This document shows, in pieces, positions 52,015 through 61,472 of a stretch of 64,000 nt of DNA. Position 1 is the first letter of the stretch; every line of letters begins with the position of its first letter. Under the pieces are notes generated by a model, which worked only from the letters and a program-made list of their open reading frames with translations, searched no databases and was not told the origin of the DNA. Source of the DNA: Massilia agrisoli (GTDB taxonomy: Bacteria; Pseudomonadota; Gammaproteobacteria; Burkholderiales; Burkholderiaceae_D). The stretch is taken from positions 124,001-188,000 of the forward strand of contig NZ_JAJHPV010000002.1 of the NCBI RefSeq assembly GCF_020831365.1, written 5' to 3'. A program made the position numbers and the translations under genes.

Positions 52015-53864
52015 CAGAACGTGAACCCGACGGAGAAATGCAGGCGTGCTTTTTTGATCGCCTGGCCATATGCCAGGTCGACATTGATCGGGCCGACCGG
52101 GCTGCGCCAGCGCGCGCCGATGCCGTAGCCGAACTCCGGCTTCAGGTCGGCCATGCGGTCGGCGGCGTTGCCGGCGTCGACGAACACCGCCACGCCCCAT
52201 GGCGGCCGGAACCAGTACTGGTACTCCACGCCGCCGGTCAGCAGGTAGCGCCCGCCGACGACGGCGTTGCCTTCCTCGACGCCCAGCTCCTGGTAGCCGT
52301 AGCCGCGCACCGACTGGTCGCCGCCGGCGCGGAACAGGAAGGTGCTTGGCACGCCTTCCTTGTCTTTCGAGCCGAGGGCGCCGGCTTCGGCGCGCAGGAT
52401 CAGGGTGGAGTCCACCGAGATCGGCCGGTAGTTGACGAAGCGGGTGTAGGCGCGCACGAAGCGCTCGTCGGTCAGCACCGGCAGCAGCGCGCCGCCCAGC
52501 TGCGCGTTGATGACGTAGCCGCGCGTCGGCAGCACCAGGTTGTCCAGCTTGCGCTTGGTGATGCTGTAGGTGAGCGGCAGGCTCTTGCTGTTGCGCGACA
52601 GCTGGCCTTCGACGGTCTGCTTTTCAGCGAGGTATTCAAAAGTCAGGCTGCGTTCGAGCAGCGGGGTGCCCCAGGAGCGGCGCACCGCGACGGTGGCGAC
52701 GTTGGTGATTTCGCCGCGCACGTCGTTGCGCTCGAAGCCTGCGCCGAAACTGTCGTTGTAGCCTTTGGCGGTGGTCGGGAAGTAGAAGTCGGCGCGCGCC
52801 GCCTGGCGCTTGGTTTCGGCGATCAGCTGGCTTTTCATGCGCAGGCCATACACGTTCAGGTCGTCGTAGTTGACCTGGGCGCGCGCGCCCGTGTTGGTCG
52901 AGTAGCCAAGGCCGACCGACGCATTGCGGCGCTTGTTTTCGGTGACGCGCACCAGCACCGGCAGCACTTCGGGGCCGGAGGGCCGCAGCGCCGGCGCGCC
53001 TTGCTGCTGCTCCTTCAGTTCCTCGATGTTCTCGTCGAGCACAGCGGCGGTGTCGGCCGAGACTTCAACTGTGCTGAAGTAGCCGGTGTCCTGCAGGCGC
53101 GCCTGGAACGACTGCAGCGCCGCTTCGCTGTACTCGTCGCCCGGCTTGATCTGGTTAAGGTTGGTGATGATGCGCTCAGGGTAGCGCTTCAGGCCTTCGA
53201 TGCGCAGCTTGCCCAGGCGCACTTCGGGGCCGCTGTCGACGACCACGCGCAGCAGCGCGCGGCGCACGTCCGGGTCGACCGTGGCGCTGGTTTCCACCAG
53301 CTGGGCGCGCGGGTAGCGGGTCTGCATCACCTGGCGCAGCAGGTTGCGCTTGGCCGCTTCCCAGTCGGCCTGGCGGAAGCGCTCGCCGACGTTGAGGGTC
53401 CAGTTGTTGCGCAAGGTGGCCGGGTCGAACGGCTTGCTCCCCGGGGCGAGCGGTTCGAAGCCGCGCAAGGCCAGGTCGACGTCGCCGACCAGCACCGGCT
53501 CGCCCGGATCGACGATCACGCGCGCCACCGGCACCGTGGTGCTGGTATCGAGGCCGGCGCTGACCTTGGGCGAGTAATAGCCCTCGGTGGCGATCAGGGT
53601 GCGGGCCTGCTCGGGCGCGTCCTTGACGAGGCGCTGCAGCTGTTCGAGGTCGAGGCGCGGGTTGCCGCGCCAGCGCACCAGGTCGAGGTTGTCTTCAAGG
53701 AGATCGTCGAGACGGCCCGGCGCATCGATCTGCACGGTGTAGTCGATGGCCTGGGCGCAGGCGCTTCCAGCGGCAGGAAGGGCGAACACGATGACGGCAA
53801 TCTGTGCCAAAATTCGTGTTCGCCCCGCCTGCACTGCGCTTATTGTTGGTCTTGCGAGAAACAT
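52014..53864 (-). CDS. tamA: TamA, BamA-family outer membrane assembly factor
   Basis: 616 residues. A signal peptide (ending near GSACAQA) precedes POTRA domains (about 40-260) and a 16-strand Omp85 barrel with the [10 protein letters not shown] (RGF/Y-type) loop 6 motif, ending in a Phe-terminated beta-signal (HFSVGFTF). TamA works with TamB, encoded next in the operon. Starting at ATG 53864 with no other Met near. Lies divergent to queC with an 87-bp gap. Confidence 0.92.
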   Translation of the reverse strand: MFLARPTISAVQAGRTRILAQIAVIVFALPAAGSACAQAIDYTVQIDAPGRLDDLLEDNLDLVRWRGNPRLDLEQLQRLVKDAPEQARTLIATEGYYSPKVSAGLDTSTTVPVARVIVDPGEPVLVGDVDLALRGFEPLAPGSKPFDPATLRNNWTLNVGERFRQADWEAAKRNLLRQVMQTRYPRAQLVETSATVDPDVRRALLRVVVDSGPEVRLGKLRIEGLKRYPERIITNLNQIKPGDEYSEAALQSFQARLQDTGYFSTVEVSADTAAVLDENIEELKEQQQGAPALRPSGPEVLPVLVRVTENKRRNASVGLGYSTNTGARAQVNYDDLNVYGLRMKSQLIAETKRQAARADFYFPTTAKGYNDSFGAGFERNDVRGEITNVATVAVRRSWGTPLLERSLTFEYLAEKQTVEGQLSRNSKSLPLTYSITKRKLDNLVLPTRGYVINAQLGGALLPVLTDERFVRAYTRFVNYRPISVDSTLILRAEAGALGSKDKEGVPSTFLFRAGGDQSVRGYGYQELGVEEGNAVVGGRYLLTGGVEYQYWFRPPWGVAVFVDAGNAADRMADLKPEFGYGIGARWRSPVGPINVDLAYGQAIKKARLHFSVGFTF

Positions 53865-53951
53865 GTCTCTCCGTCTGGGAAAATGTTGAAAACATATTAC
53901 CGGATCGGCAAAAATGATGGCGAACGCCTAACACTCTCTGGAATCGACAAC

Positions 53952-54665
53952 ATGCATCAATCCGACAGCGCGCTGGTCTTGTTCAGCGGCGGACAAGACT
54001 CTACCACTTGCCTGGCCTGGGCCCTCGAGCGTTACGCGCGGGTCGAAACCATCGGTTTCGACTACGGCCAGCGCCATGCCATCGAACTGGCGGTGCGACC
54101 GAGCGTGCTTGCCGGCGTGCGCGCCTTGTCGCCGGAATGGGACGCGCGCCTCGGCGAAGACCACATGATCGACCTGTCCCTGATCGGCAAAATTTCGGAT
54201 ACCGCGTTGACCAGCGACGTGGAGATTGCGATGCAGGCCAATGGCCTGCCCAACACCTTCGTTCCGGGCCGCAACCTGATGTTCATGATGGTCGCGGCCA
54301 CCCTGGCTTACCGGCGCGGCCTGACCGTGCTGGTGGGCGGCATGTGCGAGACCGATTTTTCCGGCTACCCCGACTGCCGCGACGACACCATGAAGGCGCT
54401 GCAGGTCGCGCTCAACCTGGGCATGGCGACGCGCCTGAAGGTCGAGACGCCGCTGATGTGGATCGATAAAAAGGAAACCTGGGAGCTGGCCGAAGCGAGC
54501 GGCGGCCAGGCGCTGGTCGACCTGATCCGCACTGAAACGCACACCTGCTACCTCGGCGAGCGCGGTGCCCTGCACCCGTGGGGCTATGGCTGCGGCGCCT
54601 GCCCGGCGTGCGAATTGCGCGCGCGCGGCTACCAGCAGTTCGTGCAGTCCAAAGGCGCCCGCTAA
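53952..54665 (+). CDS. queC: 7-cyano-7-deazaguanine (preQ0) synthase
   Basis: 237 residues. The PP-loop SGGQDST at 12-18 binds ATP; the C-terminal zinc site [13 protein letters not shown] is typical of QueC. It converts 7-carboxy-7-deazaguanine to preQ0 in queuosine biosynthesis. [10 protein letters not shown] and YPDCRD are further family motifs. ATG 53952 starts directly at the fold. I looked for a preQ1 riboswitch in the 87-bp leader and found none. The next gene starts 3 bp after the stop. Confidence 0.95.
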   Translation: MHQSDSALVLFSGGQDSTTCLAWALERYARVETIGFDYGQRHAIELAVRPSVLAGVRALSPEWDARLGEDHMIDLSLIGKISDTALTSDVEIAMQANGLPNTFVPGRNLMFMMVAATLAYRRGLTVLVGGMCETDFSGYPDCRDDTMKALQVALNLGMATRLKVETPLMWIDKKETWELAEASGGQALVDLIRTETHTCYLGERGALHPWGYGCGACPACELRARGYQQFVQSKGAR

Positions 54666-54668
54666 GGC

Positions 54669-55412
54669 ATGCGGATCGCGCTGCTGACCGACCTGCACGC
54701 CAACCGCGAAGCGCTGGACGCCTGCCTTGCGCATGCGGGCCGGCAGGGCGCCGACAAGTATGCCTTTACCGGCGACCTGGTTGGCTACGGCGGCGACCCG
54801 GCGCGGGTGCTCGACACGGTGATGGCGCATGCCGCGCGCGGCGCCATCGTCGTCAAGGGTAATCACGACGAAGCCACCGCCAGCGGCCCGCGTCCGGGCA
54901 TGCATGCCGAGGCGCGCGAAGTAATCGCCTGGACGCGCGGCCAGCTCAGCGAGGCGCAGCTGGCCTGGCTCGATGCGCTGCCCCTGACCTCTGAACTGGG
55001 CAACATGATGTTCGTGCACGCCAGCGCGCACGAGCCGCAGCGCTGGGAGTACGTGATGGGCGTAGCCGAAGCGGAACGCAGCCTGCGCGCCAGCCACAGC
55101 CGGATGGTGTTCTCGGGCCATGTGCACGCGCCGGCGCTGTACCGCCGCGCCGACGACGGCCGCATGGGCGCCCATGCGCCCAAGCCGGGGGCAATGGTGC
55201 GTATCGCGCCGCAGCACCAGTACCTGGTGATCCCGGGGTCGGTGGGGCAGCCGCGCGACGGCAACTGCGCCGCGTGCTACGCCATCTACGATGACGAAGC
55301 ACGCGAACTGACTTACTTCAGGGTGGCTTACGATCACGGCGCCGCGGCGCGGCGGGTGATCGCGGAAGGCTTGCCGATCGTGTTTGCGATGCGGCTGGTG
55401 GAAGGCATCTGA
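54669..55412 (+). CDS. Calcineurin-like metallophosphoesterase (YfcE/MJ0936-like)
   Basis: 247 residues. All metallophosphoesterase motifs are present: DLHAN (DxH), GDLVGYGGDP, GNHDEA, VHAS and GHVHAP. This pattern fits the small MJ0936/YfcE-like branch with two metals. Substrates of the branch are phosphodiesters or nucleotides of unclear identity. It follows queC by 3 bp, so it is in the same operon; a role in deazaguanine metabolism is possible but unsupported. An ATCTGAG/CTCAGAT hairpin (55407-55430) lies between it and the convergent gene. Confidence 0.88.
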   Translation: MRIALLTDLHANREALDACLAHAGRQGADKYAFTGDLVGYGGDPARVLDTVMAHAARGAIVVKGNHDEATASGPRPGMHAEAREVIAWTRGQLSEAQLAWLDALPLTSELGNMMFVHASAHEPQRWEYVMGVAEAERSLRASHSRMVFSGHVHAPALYRRADDGRMGAHAPKPGAMVRIAPQHQYLVIPGSVGQPRDGNCAACYAIYDDEARELTYFRVAYDHGAAARRVIAEGLPIVFAMRLVEGI

Positions 55413-55424
55413 GGCCGGCCAGGC

Positions 55425-55805
55425 TCAGATGGCAGGCGCTTCCTGCTTCATGCGGTTGCGGCGCGAGCGGCTGACGAAGAACCACACGATCGCGACCGGG
55501 ATCAGCAGCGGCAGCAGCAGCGGCGACACCGCCAGCAAGCCGAGGCAGGCGGCCAGCGCCAGTGCCCCCACCAGCATCACGCCCACGCCGGCAAACACCA
55601 CCACCAGCAAGGCGCCGACGCACACGGCGACGATCGTGCCGATGATCAGGCCGAGGCTGCCGAACAGCAGGCCGAGCAGGGCGCCCAGCGGGCCGTCGAA
55701 TTCTTCACCGTCGATGTCCATGTGGAAGCCGCTGGTGTCGGCGAACATGTCCCAGGCGATCAGTGCGACCAGGAACAGGATGATGTAGGGGGCGATCTTT
55801 TTCAT
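55425..55805 (-). CDS. Small hypothetical membrane protein
   Basis: 126 residues. N-terminal helix KKIAPYIILFLVALIAWDMF, then a polar hairpin (GFHMDIDGEEFDGP), then a Gly/Leu/Val-rich run of three membrane segments (about 42-110) and a basic tail RSRRNRMKQEAPAI. Topology suggests four membrane passes. I do not recognise a family. It is a single gene, convergent with the metallophosphoesterase; a GAGGTCCTGCC-type stretch precedes the start on its strand. Confidence 0.65.
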   Translation of the reverse strand: MKKIAPYIILFLVALIAWDMFADTSGFHMDIDGEEFDGPLGALLGLLFGSLGLIIGTIVAVCVGALLVVVFAGVGVMLVGALALAACLGLLAVSPLLLPLLIPVAIVWFFVSRSRRNRMKQEAPAI

Positions 55806-56003
55806 GGCAGGACCTCGTGGTGGTGTCGTTGGTATGGCTCCACTGTAGCCATGCCCATATGCATCAGCCATCGGATTGCGACAGACTGCAATTTTTGCGG
55901 GTCGGGCCAGCCAGAATGCGTGACGAAGAGTTTTGCCGGGTTCAGCCTTGTAAAACTTCGGTCCTTTCCTATACTGAATGCCTGCCTTGCTTTGGGGGAT
56001 CAG

Positions 56004-56189
56004 ATGCGATACGACTACTTTGGCGAAAAAGGCCCGCCTTCCGCGCCGCCGGCAGTGCCCCCGATCATCATCAATCCGTTCAGCTACCACACACCCCGTC
56101 CGGCGATCGATCCGGCCATCACGCCGGCGCGGCCGCCGCTGGTGCCGCCCGGCCAGCCGCGCATCCGCGCCGCGGCACTTCCCAGCTAA
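56004..56189 (+). CDS. 61-residue proline-rich hypothetical protein
   Basis: MRYDYFGEKGPPSAPPAVPP.. is rich in Pro, Ala and Arg throughout, with a central NPFSYHTPRP. No membrane segment. A purine run GGGGGAT lies 8 bp before the ATG. It fills part of the 480-bp stretch between the membrane protein gene and the next clear gene; without it that gap would be empty. Translation is plausible but unproven, and the composition could also arise by chance in GC-rich DNA. Confidence 0.4.
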   Translation: MRYDYFGEKGPPSAPPAVPPIIINPFSYHTPRPAIDPAITPARPPLVPPGQPRIRAAALPS

Positions 56190-56288
56190 CTACCTGTAAA
56201 CACAGCTGGTTTTGCGGACACGCTCGTGTGCGCCCGGCCGAATTCGTCTATCATGCGTCACTTCGATGTTTATTAGTAAAGTTACCCA

Positions 56289-56780
56289 ATGATTGATGAA
56301 GGACCTGAGCTGCCGGACGACGCGCCCATCCAGGAGGCGCGCGTGTGGCAAGGCAACGGCTGGACGGCACGTGTCATCAAGAATGAAGACGACGAAGGCT
56401 GGGCCGTGGCGATGATCAAGGACGGCGAGCCGGAACCGGCGCTGGTCGGCCCGTGGACGATGGGCCGCGACAAGAAAAACCCCAAGCCGCTCGATACCAA
56501 CGCCTTCAATACGCTGGTGAAAACCGCATCCGAGGTGCTGCGCCGCCACGAACAGCAGCTGCACGCGCAGTTGCACAAGAGCACGGTCGTTGCGACCGAC
56601 GAGGCGGTCATCAAGGTTACGCTGGACATCATTCCGGACGACGACCATCCTTACGCGGTGCTCACGGCGATCGACGAAATGGGCGAACAGCTGGCCCAGG
56701 AGAAAGTCGCGGCCAGCTTCAAACTGTCGCCGGGCAGCGCCGCGGCCTGGGTCGAATCGGGCTTCCGCGCCCCGCGTTAG
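56289..56780 (+). CDS. Conserved-looking hypothetical protein (163 residues)
   Basis: Soluble, acidic protein with two parts: a beta-rich N-terminal half (ARVWQGNGWTARVIKNEDDEGWAVAMIKDGEPEPALVGPW) and a helical C-terminal half (NTLVKTASEVLRRHEQQLHAQ) followed by KVTLDIIPDDDHPYAVLTAIDE. No signal peptide or known motif seen. The codon pattern is like that of neighbouring genes, so it is coding. Function unknown. Not in an obvious operon: 99 bp upstream gap, 111 bp downstream. Confidence 0.7.
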   Translation: MIDEGPELPDDAPIQEARVWQGNGWTARVIKNEDDEGWAVAMIKDGEPEPALVGPWTMGRDKKNPKPLDTNAFNTLVKTASEVLRRHEQQLHAQLHKSTVVATDEAVIKVTLDIIPDDDHPYAVLTAIDEMGEQLAQEKVAASFKLSPGSAAAWVESGFRAPR

Positions 56781-56891
56781 TTGCTGCTGTGCGAAACCGG
56801 GGCCCCGCCCCGGCGCCTGGCGGTGATCCTGCTTCGCTTTTTCCCCCTCTCCTGATAGTATTTCCCGAGTGCATTAGAAAAGGGAATATTG

Positions 56892-58847
56892 ATGGAAAGC
56901 CGTCTTAAACGCCTCGAAGCGGTGCAAGCCATGGTGCTGGAAATCGGCCAGCTGTCGACCTCCTGCGTCGACATCACCGAATTCATCCGCGCCGTGCACC
57001 GCGCGCTCGGGCGCATCATGTACGCCGCAAACTTTTATGTGGCGCTGAGCGACCGCGAGGACGGCACCGTCCGTTTCGTCTACTTCGTCGACGAACGCGA
57101 CGAAACCCCCGACCCGGCCGAAAGGGTGACGCTGGCTTCGCCAGACCAGTCGCCTACCGCCTGGGTGATCCTGAACCGGCGCAACATGGTCGTCACGGCC
57201 GACGAGTTCAACGCGCGCGGCGACGGCAGCGGCTGGGGCCGCGGCAGCATGTCGGAGCACTGGATGGGCTGCCCGCTGCTCGACCAGCAGCACCAGGCGC
57301 TGGGCGCCATCGTCATCCAGAGCTACACCCCGGAACACACCTACAGCGACGAAGACCAGGCGCTGTTTGCGCTGATCGCCAGCCACGTCTCGAACGCCCT
57401 GCAGGGCCTGCAGAGCATGGACCGCCTGGAACGCGCGGTGCAGGAGCGCACCGCGCTGCTGGCGCATGAGGTGTCCGAGCGGCGCCGCGCCGAGTCGGTG
57501 CAGCACGCGCTGTATGAGATCGCCAACCTGTCGGCGGCGGCGATCGAATCGGACAAGCTGTCGGCCAGCCTGCACCGCATCATCAGCGAGCTGATCGTTG
57601 CCGAGAATTTCCTGATCGCGCTGTATCACCCGCGCTCGCAAGAAATCAGCATTCCGTATTTTGTCGACCAGAAGCACGCCGAGGCGCCACTGGCGCGCTT
57701 CCGCTATGGCATCGGCATGAGCTCGTACGTACTGGCCAGCAAGCAGGCCAGCCTGCACGACGGCGCCAGTTTCGCCAGGCTGGTGGCGGACGGCCTGGTC
57801 GACGAGCCGCTTGGCTGCACCGAGATCGCCAGCTGGATGGGTGCGCCGATGCTGGTGAACGACCAGGCGTACGGGGTCATCATTGTCCAGAGCTATGACC
57901 CGGCCATCGTCTACACGGCGGCCGACCTGGAGTTGCTGGCCTTCATGGCCAGCCATGTGGCGGTGGCGCTGGCGCGCATGCAGGCCGACCAGGCGATCCG
58001 CAAAACCAAGGAAAGGCTGGAGGAACAGAATGCCGCGCTGAACTCGGCGCTGACCGCGCTGCAGGAAGCGCAGTCGGAACTGGTGCGCCAGGAGAAACTG
58101 GCCTCGCTGGGCCGGCTGGTGGCCGGCGTCGCGCATGAGATCAACACCCCGCTGGGCATTTGCGTGACGGCGACCAGCCACCTGGTGCAAGAGCTCAAGC
58201 TGACGCGCGAGGAACTGGAAGCGGGCGAGATGACCGAAGACAGCCTCCAGCAGTTCCTGGAAATTATCGACCAGTCGCTGCGGATACTGACGACCAACAC
58301 GCAGCGCGCCGCGGCGCTGGTGCGCAGCTTCAAGCAGGTGGCGGTGGACCAGTCGTCCGACGACATCCGCACCTTCAGGCTGAAGAGCTACCTGGATGAA
58401 GTGCTGCTGTCGCTGCAGCCCAAGCTCAAGGGCCGGCCGGTGAAAGTGGAAGTGGCCTGCGCCGACGACATCCACCTGGAGAGTTTCCCGGGCGCGGTAT
58501 CGCAGATCGTGACCAACATGGTGATGAACTCGCTGGTGCACGGATACCAGCGCGACCAGGCCGGCAAGATCCGGATTTCAGCGGCGCTGGAGGATGACGA
58601 CACGGTGGTGTTCGCGTACAGCGACGATGGCGCGGGAATGGAACCGGAGATGCTGGCCAAGCTGTTCGACCCGTTCTTTACGACCCGGCGCGGGCAGGGC
58701 GGCAGCGGGCTGGGCGCGCACATCCTGTACAACCTGGCGACGGGGCCGCTGGGTGGCACGGTGAAGGTGGAAAGCGAGCCGGGCAAGGGCTTGCAGTATT
58801 GCTTGCGGTTCCCGCGCAGCCGGCGGGAGGCGAAGGCGGCGGCGTAA
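56892..58847 (+). CDS. Soluble double-GAF sensor histidine kinase
   Basis: 651 residues. Two GAF domains at about 10-170 and 200-365, separated by a short helix (LERAVQERTALLAHEVSERRRAE), then a coiled coil and HisKA with H415 in AGVAHEINTPLG. The HATPase_c has N-box NMVMNSLVHGY, G1 SDDGAGMEP and G2 GGSGLGAHI. No membrane segments, so the signal is cytoplasmic. ATG 56892 is preceded by AAGGGAA. It is convergent with a DUF3369/HD-GYP response regulator 50 bp away, a likely partner. Confidence 0.9.
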   Translation: MESRLKRLEAVQAMVLEIGQLSTSCVDITEFIRAVHRALGRIMYAANFYVALSDREDGTVRFVYFVDERDETPDPAERVTLASPDQSPTAWVILNRRNMVVTADEFNARGDGSGWGRGSMSEHWMGCPLLDQQHQALGAIVIQSYTPEHTYSDEDQALFALIASHVSNALQGLQSMDRLERAVQERTALLAHEVSERRRAESVQHALYEIANLSAAAIESDKLSASLHRIISELIVAENFLIALYHPRSQEISIPYFVDQKHAEAPLARFRYGIGMSSYVLASKQASLHDGASFARLVADGLVDEPLGCTEIASWMGAPMLVNDQAYGVIIVQSYDPAIVYTAADLELLAFMASHVAVALARMQADQAIRKTKERLEEQNAALNSALTALQEAQSELVRQEKLASLGRLVAGVAHEINTPLGICVTATSHLVQELKLTREELEAGEMTEDSLQQFLEIIDQSLRILTTNTQRAAALVRSFKQVAVDQSSDDIRTFRLKSYLDEVLLSLQPKLKGRPVKVEVACADDIHLESFPGAVSQIVTNMVMNSLVHGYQRDQAGKIRISAALEDDDTVVFAYSDDGAGMEPEMLAKLFDPFFTTRRGQGGSGLGAHILYNLATGPLGGTVKVESEPGKGLQYCLRFPRSRREAKAAA

Positions 58848-58853
58848 GCGGCG

Positions 58854-58891
58854 AATTCGGCGGATAAGGCGAACGCCGCATCCGCCGAATT
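58854..58891. terminator. Perfect hairpin, REP-like family 2 unit, acting as bidirectional terminator candidate
   Basis: AATTCGGCGGAT (58854-58865) and ATCCGCCGAATT (58880-58891) form a perfect 12-bp stem, and the loop contains a further GGCG/CGCC stem. It occupies nearly all of the gap between the convergent kinase and HD-GYP genes. The core GCGGATAAGGCG..CGCATCCGC matches the unit at 9572-9654, so this is a single, solitary copy of that repeat. Confidence 0.7.
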
Positions 58892-58896
58892 AAACC

Positions 58897-60402
58897 TTAA
58901 TCCGGCCAGTTGCGGTTGATTTCCTGCGCCTTGTCGATATTCTGGATCAGCAGCTCGACATAGTGCGGGTCGAGATGCCGTCCCGCCACTTCACGCATGT
59001 GCCCGACCACCTGCTCCATCGGCCAGGCTTCCTTGTAGCAGCGCTTGTGGCTCAGGGCGTCAAACACGTCGGCCACCGCCACGATCCGCGCGTACTTGTG
59101 GATGTTTTCACCCTTCAGGCCCTGCGGATAGCCGCTGCCGTCATATTTCTCATGGTGCTGGTGCGCGATGACCGCCGCCGCCTTCAGGATCGGGCGGGTC
59201 GAGCCATCCAGGATCGACAGGCCCACCGTCGGGTGCTGTTTCATGATTTCCCACTCTTCCGGGCTCAGGGCGCCCGGCTTGAGCAGCACCGCGTCCGGGG
59301 TGGCGATCTTGCCGATGTCGTGCATCGGCGCGGCGTGCATCAGCACGGCGGTTTCATCGTCCGGCAGTCCGGATGCCTGGGCCAGCAAATGGCAGACCTG
59401 CGACATGCGGCGCACGTGGTTGCCCGCTTCGTTGGAACGCGATTCGACCACGTCGCCCAGGCGCAGGATCAGCTCAGCCTGGGTGTCGGTGATTTCCTGG
59501 GTCAGCAAAATATTGTCGAAGGCGATCGCCACGCCGGAGCAGAACACTTCCAGCAGCTGGGCGTCGATCTCGGAAATTTCTTCCACGCCTTTGAGCACCA
59601 GCAGCGACGCCTTGCCGCTGTTGTTCGGAAAGTAGCCGACATAGGTGTCGCCCTGCAGCTTGGAAATGCGGTTGCTGCGCGCGTCGTCAAGCTGGGCCAT
59701 CAGTTCAGGCCCGAGCATCTCTGCGCCGATGTCGCCGATCTGCGCCAGCACTTCGTATTCGGTGTCGCCGGCCAGGATGCTGGCGCCGGAAATGCGCAGC
59801 AGCATGCTTTGTTCTAGGCGCAGCAGGGCCACGACCTGCTGCAGCAAGCCGCTGGCGAAGTCTTTCAGGTTGCGCTGCTGGAAAATGTGGGCCGAGGCGG
59901 CGATCACGCGCTCGAGGCCTTCGCGGTAGGTCATCTGCACGCGGCGGGCGTCTTCCACCTTCATGATGTCGCGGTAGGCGCGCAGCGCGGCAAAGGTGGT
60001 GGTGAACAGCTTGGTGCGGTCGAGCTCGGTCTTTTCCTTGTAGTCGTTGATGTCGTAGTTGACGATCACGCGCTCTTCCGGGGCCTGGCCGGGCTGGCCG
60101 GTGCGCAGCACGATGCGGGTAAAGGTGTTGTTCAGGTCTTCGCGCATCCAGCGCGCCACCTCGAGGCCGCTGTCTTCGTTTTCCATCACCACGTCCAGGA
60201 ACACCAGGGCGATGTCCGGTTCGCGCGCCAGCACCTCCTTCGCTTCCGCACCGCTGTAGGCGTGCAGGAAGGTCAGCGCCCGGCCGTCGAGGCGGAACCG
60301 GTTGAGCGTCAGCTTGGTAATGTCATGGATGTCCGGTTCGTCGTCGACGAGCAAGACTTTCCATGGCGCTAACTTAGGCGTAGTTGAGGACAAGAATGAC
60401 AT
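58897..60402 (-). CDS. Response regulator with DUF3369 and HD-GYP c-di-GMP phosphodiesterase domain
   Basis: 501 residues. Receiver domain at about 15-150 (LLVDDEPDIHD, phosphoacceptor in FLDVVMENEDSGLE), DUF3369 at about 160-310, and HD-GYP at about 320-495. The HD-GYP carries MHDIGKIATPD and HHEKYDGSGYPQGL, so the metal and c-di-GMP residues look complete and activity is likely. ATG 60402 gives a normal start MSFLSSTTPK; ATG 60453 is an alternative that adds 17 residues. A good promoter lies at 60481-60509. Likely degrades c-di-GMP made by cyclases such as the one at 29-32 kb. Confidence 0.9.
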   Translation of the reverse strand: MSFLSSTTPKLAPWKVLLVDDEPDIHDITKLTLNRFRLDGRALTFLHAYSGAEAKEVLAREPDIALVFLDVVMENEDSGLEVARWMREDLNNTFTRIVLRTGQPGQAPEERVIVNYDINDYKEKTELDRTKLFTTTFAALRAYRDIMKVEDARRVQMTYREGLERVIAASAHIFQQRNLKDFASGLLQQVVALLRLEQSMLLRISGASILAGDTEYEVLAQIGDIGAEMLGPELMAQLDDARSNRISKLQGDTYVGYFPNNSGKASLLVLKGVEEISEIDAQLLEVFCSGVAIAFDNILLTQEITDTQAELILRLGDVVESRSNEAGNHVRRMSQVCHLLAQASGLPDDETAVLMHAAPMHDIGKIATPDAVLLKPGALSPEEWEIMKQHPTVGLSILDGSTRPILKAAAVIAHQHHEKYDGSGYPQGLKGENIHKYARIVAVADVFDALSHKRCYKEAWPMEQVVGHMREVAGRHLDPHYVELLIQNIDKAQEINRNWPD

Positions 60403-60480
60403 GGTTGCGATTCCGATACCGGTGATGTTTCGTGTGAGCGCGGTTGCCGCCATCGATATTTAACGGTCCACTTCGCTCCG

Positions 60481-60509
60481 ATTGTAGTATGCCCCCAGTC
60501 TATTAACAA
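60481..60509 (-). promoter_or_regulatory. Sigma-70 promoter of the HD-GYP response regulator
   Basis: On the minus strand: -35 TTGTTA (60504-60509), a 17-bp spacer, and -10 TACAAT (60481-60486). The predicted start is near 60474, leaving about 70 nt before ATG 60402 or about 20 nt before ATG 60453. Confidence 0.6.
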
Positions 60510-60572
60510 CAGGCAATAGATGGGCTTTATGTGGAATACGACATATTGTTTGAGGGATTTGCCGCGCTGTCT

Positions 60573-61313
60573 TTACGAATAGCGCTTCTGGCAACGGTCA
60601 CAGTAAAAACTGCGGCGTTTGGCGCGCCCCAGTACCGCTTTCGAGAATTTGATGTTGCAGCGCGGGCAAATGGCCTTCGCGTGCGCGAGCCAGTGTTTTT
60701 TCAGTTGGTATTTTTTCTTCCATTCCAAAAAGTCAAAACTGTATTCACGCGCTTGTTCGACCAGCGCGCGCAGTTTCGGCGCCGGCATCGCACCAATGGT
60801 GGACAGCGGGTGCAGGCGGATGCGGAACAGGACTTCATTCTTGATGATGTTGCCGACGCCGGCGAAGATGTCCTGGTCGAGCAGGGCGTCGCAGGCCAGC
60901 ATGTCCGGCGCGGCGCGCAGTTTCTTGCGCGCCCTGGCCGCGTCCCAGCTGGGCGACATGACGTCGGCGCTCCAGTCGTAGGCCGCGTCGAGGTCCTTGC
61001 CGATCTCCCGCACCGAGCAGGCGTAGAAGTTGAGCTCGCTGCCGTCGGCGAAGCCGAGCGACAGCCGCGGCACCCGCCCGGGCTTGCGTTCGTCGATGCG
61101 GTAACTGCCAAACAGCAGGAAATGGATGCGGATGGCGAGGCTGGGCAATTCGATCAGGAACTGCTTGCCGAAGGTGCGCATCGAGACGATTTTTTGTCCG
61201 GCCAGCCGCTCCGGGTCGATCGCCCTGGTGTTGCCTTGCGCAGTGGCGATGGTCTTGCCGACAAAGCGGCTGCTTTCTCCACGCAGGATAACAAGTGATG
61301 GTCCTTCGGGCAT
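60573..61313 (-). CDS. Fpg/Nei-family DNA glycosylase, endonuclease VIII type
   Basis: 246 residues. MPEGPS at the N-terminus gives the catalytic Pro2 and Glu3; the beta-domain lysine is in TFGKQFLIE; the H2TH segment GVGNIIKNEVLFR and a C-terminal zinc finger CPRC..CDRC complete the fold. FGSYRIDERK and the MPEGPS opening suit Nei (endonuclease VIII) better than Fpg. It removes oxidised bases with beta/delta elimination. The ATG 61313 is fixed by the catalytic N-terminus. Divergent from the DUF3016 gene. Confidence 0.88.
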   Translation of the reverse strand: MPEGPSLVILRGESSRFVGKTIATAQGNTRAIDPERLAGQKIVSMRTFGKQFLIELPSLAIRIHFLLFGSYRIDERKPGRVPRLSLGFADGSELNFYACSVREIGKDLDAAYDWSADVMSPSWDAARARKKLRAAPDMLACDALLDQDIFAGVGNIIKNEVLFRIRLHPLSTIGAMPAPKLRALVEQAREYSFDFLEWKKKYQLKKHWLAHAKAICPRCNIKFSKAVLGRAKRRSFYCDRCQKRYS

Positions 61314-61472
61314 GGATGAGCCTCCTTTCCGCCGATTGTCGTGGGGAACAAGGAAAGCCCCGGTGCGGTGCCTAACATTTCGATACAAAACACGACATTT
61401 CGTCGCTAACCGCGCGTGGCGAAACGGCGTATATTGGGATGAGGAACACGTGTCTTTCGAAAGGAAACCAGC

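Noticed and set aside
52038-53951. A long plus-strand frame that joins the region antisense to tamA with queC
   Set aside because: Only the last 237 codons match QueC. The upstream part is antisense to the TamA barrel and has no ribosome site; ATG 53952 is a proper start.
53865-53951. Possible preQ1 riboswitch in the queC leader
   Set aside because: No C-rich loop with an A-rich tail or other preQ1 class consensus could be found; only a short ATGTT/AACAT hairpin is present.
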